From JBMZCV01 sp049613665 (GTDB lineage: Bacteria > Bacteroidota > Bacteroidia > Chitinophagales > UBA2359): a stretch of 17,147 bases of DNA. The stretch spans positions 1 through 17,147 of the forward strand of contig JBMZCV010000116.1 in NCBI GenBank assembly GCA_049613665.1, read 5' to 3'. Shown one piece after another: positions 14,210 through 17,147 of this stretch (positions are counted from its first letter, which is position 1; every line of letters begins with the position of its first letter). Made by a program: the position numbers and the translations under genes. The notes under the pieces were generated by a model. The model searched no databases and was not told the DNA's origin. It saw nothing but the letters and a program-made list of their open reading frames with translations.

Positions 14210-16783
14210 TTATTTCCAATCCAAATAGCCATGATTTGTCAACCATTCTATAAAACTCATCAAAGTAATGCCTGTGAACTCTGCTACTGCTGCCAAAAAA
14301 ATGGCGGCACTCACAATAGCAGGTATCAATAATTCGGCACGTTTATACCAATTCACTTTTTCGCTATCGGCTTGATTGGGCAAAAAACGATGTGCTGCAT
14401 GTCGATTTTCGGGTTGCAAACTCATATCTGTTCGAGGAGTAGCCAAATTTGTATTGCGACTTTCTCGTTCCTTAGCAGTTTCAATACCATTGAGCAATTC
14501 CTGAATATTGAGACGAGTGCGTAAGGCACGCACCAAAATAGTCTCTTCGCCCATTTCCTCATGAAATAACAAGTCTTGATAATCTAGCACTACTCCTCCA
14601 CATTCATCGACAGGAATTTTGCTTTCTACCTTCAAATTTGACAAACGAGCGTGCAAAGTATCAAATTGGCCACGAATAAAAGTCAATAAATCTCTTCGAT
14701 AACCTTTTCCTGTTACTTCGATATAAATTTTTCGCTCCTCTGGGTCTGCCGTAATCAGCCCCAAACAATTGTCTTTTTCGATGACTACGCCATTTCGCCA
14801 ATACTCTCTTTTGCGAATAAACTCATGTACCTTAACGATAAAACGAGACATAATGCTGCTCGGCATCACATCGTAGTGATACTGAAATCGCAACAGTTCA
14901 TCAACCTTATGTTTCCATTGAATAGCAGCTTTGTCATTGGAAAAAGCACCTGGAACAAAATAAGTATCTCGCATATAAGGTACTTGATAACACAACTCAA
15001 ATCTATCCATGATGTCCATGATATAAAACCGCTCACGAGCAGTAGGATATAGATTTTTATCCAAAATTCTAGCAATTTCTTTGACAGTCAAAATGCCTTT
15101 TTTCTTAATCAGATGCGGCGATATAATGATTTGATACACACCTTGCGTTACCCATTCAGGGTTGAGCACCTGCGTATCCATTAAGCGGCGGTCTTCGCTA
15201 AAGTTGAGCATAATACCCAAATCGTGTAGCAAACTCATGAGCGTCTGCATACTTTTTTCCTTAAAATTATGGTCAATTTTTCTACACAGTTTTTGATAAT
15301 CTACATAAGGAATATAGTCTGCATTGTTGTGTTGCAAGGCACTTTTTATTTCAAAATAGCTATGCGGAAGCAAATTGTCGATATGTTCGAGCCGTGAAAT
15401 AGCTTCTGTTACCGCTTTTGTGAGACGGCCAATACCCACATTTTTTTTGCATGAAGTTTCCACAAAATCAACGACATTTGTATATTTCTCTTTAATAGCC
15501 GTTTTTGCCAAATCAATTTTATGCGTTTCACATTTATTTATCGCTATCACCACAGGCACATTGCCTGCATACGAGCGAATGAGTTTTAACCAATATTCTA
15601 CTTCCGACTCGCCATATTGGTCTTCTGTTCTCGGATTTATTACCAAAACATACACACTTCTGGCAGTCATAAAAAATTTGTGGGTAGCGTGCATAATTTC
15701 TTGGCCGCCAAAATCCCAAACGTGCATTTTTATGATATTTTTCTGCCGTTTTACTTGCCATTGTTTAATCTGAATACCGTCTGTTTTCTGTTCTTCTGGA
15801 TTGTATCGTTGGTTCAACAGCATATTGATAAGCGAAGTTTTGCCTACATATCCTGAGCCAATAAAAATGAGTTTGGCTTCGTGCAAAGGTTTTTTTTGCC
15901 GAGAAGCCTGCAAATCTAGCACAAATTGTATGAGTTCAGATGGCTCACGCAGCAATATTTCTGCTGGAATATTAAAACAATTGCCTTGCAAATCAAGGCC
16001 AAGTTGCCATTGAATCTGCTTTTTGGTGTTGTGAAGCTGTTTTAAATAAGCTATTTCTCTAGGCAAATGATTGAGTTGATTAAAACTCAAATCAAGATAT
16101 TGTAGCTGCTGCAATTTTCCAATACTTGATGGCAGTTGTTGCAGTTGATTTTGCGACAAATTGAGTTCTTGCAGTTTTTTGAGTTCGCTAATGGTGTGCG
16201 GAATAGCTTGCAAATGATTGTTTCGCAAATTGAGCTGCTTCAATCTAGGTAAAAGACCGATAGCGTTGGGCAATTTAGCCAATTTATTGCCATTCAACAT
16301 AAAATATTCTAGCTGTTGCAATTGCGAAATACTTTCCGTAATCCGATTAATTTTGTTGTCGGCCACCGAAAGTTCTGTCAAATGGACAAGGTATTTTACT
16401 GCACTCGGCAAGCTCGTAAAATTATTATAATCCAGCAATAATTTCGTCAAAGTTTGCAACTGTGTCGTTTCTCTTGGAAGCGTATTGAGTTTGTTGTGTT
16501 GCAAATTTAGCACTTCAAGTTGGCTCAATTTGCGAATGCCTCTTGAGATATTGCTAATCTGATTGTAGGACGCATCAAGGACTTTTAGGTTAGATAACTG
16601 TCCAACAACGGCAGGCAAATTGTTGAGTTTGTTGTGTTGTAGGCATAAGGTTTCGATATGCCTAAGTTGTTCGACTTCTTCAGGCAAGTAAGTAAGATGT
16701 AGATGGCTCAAATCTAGTGTTTTGAGTTGATTGTCTTGAGCCTCTTGTATTTTTTGCAATGCGACTTGCAGATTTTCAGACAT
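14210..16783 (-). CDS. ROCO protein: LRR - Roc GTPase - COR - C-terminal transmembrane segment
   Basis: An 857-aa protein. Ten leucine-rich repeats with an exact 23-residue period begin at residues 20, 43, 66, 89, 112, 135, 158, 181, 204 and 227; an irregular capping repeat follows (LGLDLQGNCF, 261-270). The Roc GTPase domain spans about 300-468: G1 GSGYVGKTS (309-317), G3 DFGGQE (357-362), G4 NKCE (416-419, Glu in place of the usual Asp), G5-like SCK (444-446). COR spans about 470-765, with the hallmark LNPEWVTQGVYQI (540-552). After a polar linker (about 770-810) comes a hydrophobic segment (about 816-845) and a short tail ending DWK. Bacterial ROCO proteins dimerise through COR and cycle GTP; the output here is probably at the membrane, as no kinase domain is present. 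No partner gene is adjacent. The start at 16783 gives a helical cap before the first LRR. Confidence 0.96.
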   Translation of the reverse strand: MSENLQVALQKIQEAQDNQLKTLDLSHLHLTYLPEEVEQLRHIETLCLQHNKLNNLPAVVGQLSNLKVLDASYNQISNISRGIRKLSQLEVLNLQHNKLNTLPRETTQLQTLTKLLLDYNNFTSLPSAVKYLVHLTELSVADNKINRITESISQLQQLEYFMLNGNKLAKLPNAIGLLPRLKQLNLRNNHLQAIPHTISELKKLQELNLSQNQLQQLPSSIGKLQQLQYLDLSFNQLNHLPREIAYLKQLHNTKKQIQWQLGLDLQGNCFNIPAEILLREPSELIQFVLDLQASRQKKPLHEAKLIFIGSGYVGKTSLINMLLNQRYNPEEQKTDGIQIKQWQVKRQKNIIKMHVWDFGGQEIMHATHKFFMTARSVYVLVINPRTEDQYGESEVEYWLKLIRSYAGNVPVVIAINKCETHKIDLAKTAIKEKYTNVVDFVETSCKKNVGIGRLTKAVTEAISRLEHIDNLLPHSYFEIKSALQHNNADYIPYVDYQKLCRKIDHNFKEKSMQTLMSLLHDLGIMLNFSEDRRLMDTQVLNPEWVTQGVYQIIISPHLIKKKGILTVKEIARILDKNLYPTARERFYIMDIMDRFELCYQVPYMRDTYFVPGAFSNDKAAIQWKHKVDELLRFQYHYDVMPSSIMSRFIVKVHEFIRKREYWRNGVVIEKDNCLGLITADPEERKIYIEVTGKGYRRDLLTFIRGQFDTLHARLSNLKVESKIPVDECGGVVLDYQDLLFHEEMGEETILVRALRTRLNIQELLNGIETAKERESRNTNLATPRTDMSLQPENRHAAHRFLPNQADSEKVNWYKRAELLIPAIVSAAIFLAAVAEFTGITLMSFIEWLTNHGYLDWK

Positions 16784-16834
16784 TTTTATTGCTTTTTGCG
16801 AAGCTTTTTTGCTTCTACATTTTTAGAGAAAACT

Positions 16835-17072
16835 ATTGTTATCGTTTTTATTTTTGTTTAACTTAACAATGGTTCGGACATTTTTTATAACAATTTTCAG
16901 TTTAATAAAAAAACACCTTTTGGCAAGGCAAACATACTATTTTTCAGTTCAAAAGGCCATTAAATTTGCAAATACTGGCCGCCTTAGCCTAAAAAAATAG
17001 TATGTTTAAACTTTTGATAAAAAACGTATAAATGCCCGAACCATTGACTTAAAAAATAAAAACGATAACAAT
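16835..17072 (+). mobile_element. MITE-like palindromic element, intact copy (upstream of ROCO)
   Basis: A 238-bp non-coding element with perfect 21-bp terminal inverted repeats (16835-16855 and 17052-17072, ATTGTTATCGTTTTTATTTTT). A second repeat pair, AATGGTTCGG(A/G)CATTT, is at 16868-16883 and 17030-17045. A third pair is perfect over 15 bp (16930-16944 and 16993-17007), centred on the palindrome ATTTGCAAAT (16964-16973). No ORF and no clear target-site duplication is seen. It starts 51 bp upstream of the ROCO start codon, so ROCO transcription either starts within it or in the short gap between. Confidence 0.85.
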
Positions 17073-17098
17073 CTCTTGGTTTAGCTGTCTGCTACATA

Positions 17099-17140
17099 CA
17101 AAAAACCCCTAACATTCCTGTGGGATTATTAGGGGAAAAA
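17099..17140 (-). terminator. Intrinsic terminator of an off-window minus-strand gene
   Basis: CCCCTAA (17106-17112) pairs with TTAGGGG (17129-17135), with a partly paired inner loop. On the minus strand it is followed by TTTTTT. A+T tracts on both sides would allow action in either direction. No gene on its left in plus orientation needs it, so it most likely ends a gene to the right of the window and insulates the ROCO locus. Confidence 0.75.
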
Positions 17141-17147
17141 AATGATA

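Noticed and set aside
14825..15052. Plus-strand ORF within the ROCO gene
   Set aside because: It is antisense to the COR domain, whose protein sequence is clearly conserved in type, so the plus-strand frame is a shadow.
16800..16815. GAAGC-loop-GCTTC hairpin in the ROCO leader as a possible riboswitch
   Set aside because: Only five base pairs, with no conserved riboswitch core; too weak to call.

Overview
The window is a 17.1 kb piece of an AT-rich genome that looks like a member of the Bacteroidota, most likely Cytophagales-like. The reasons are the protein families present (a two-domain secreted amidohydrolase, a secreted TlpA-like protein with a Bacteroidota-style C-terminal domain, a 477-aa helical family and an LRR-Roc-COR protein), the lack of clear Shine-Dalgarno sites, and promoter-like TAnnTTTG boxes. 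The lineage is inferred from these families and was not searched. Twelve of the thirteen genes I call lie on the minus strand. The exception is a small secreted ORF at 3415-3672.

Layout, left to right. At 42-70 there is a perfect 13-bp inverted repeat. A secreted amidohydrolase with two domains occupies 88-3186, and its N-terminal half seems to have lost the metal-binding site. The small plus-strand ORF follows, and a bidirectional terminator (3689-3742) separates it from a secreted thioredoxin-fold protein without a CxxC motif (3762-4919). Next come mscL (5057-5518) and a membrane fatty acid hydroxylase/sterol desaturase family protein (5579-6835). After a hairpin repeat (6934-6974) come a short-chain dehydrogenase (7055-7762), a 138-aa unknown (7799-8215), a terminator, and an Hsp31/HchA-type DJ-1 protein (8330-9184).

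The tightest cluster is 9262-12124, read right to left: a DinB-like protein, an NRDE/TANGO2 protein, an ATP-grasp ligase with an N-terminal hydrophobic segment, and a Crp/Fnr-type regulator with a GTG start. Neighbouring genes overlap by 32 and 71 nt or are 11 nt apart, so they are almost certainly one transcript. A 477-aa helical protein of unknown function lies upstream (12276-13709).

The right end holds the most unusual locus: a single 857-aa ROCO protein (10 regular LRRs plus a cap, a Roc GTPase, COR, and a C-terminal hydrophobic segment in place of a kinase). It is bracketed by two inverted copies of a roughly 180-240 bp MITE-like palindromic repeat (14013-14198 and 16835-17072). The upstream copy has perfect 21-bp terminal inverted repeats and nested internal hairpins, and it begins 51 bp before the ROCO start codon. 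A terminator for an off-window minus-strand gene closes the window (17099-17140). No rRNA, tRNA, CRISPR array or transposase gene was seen.
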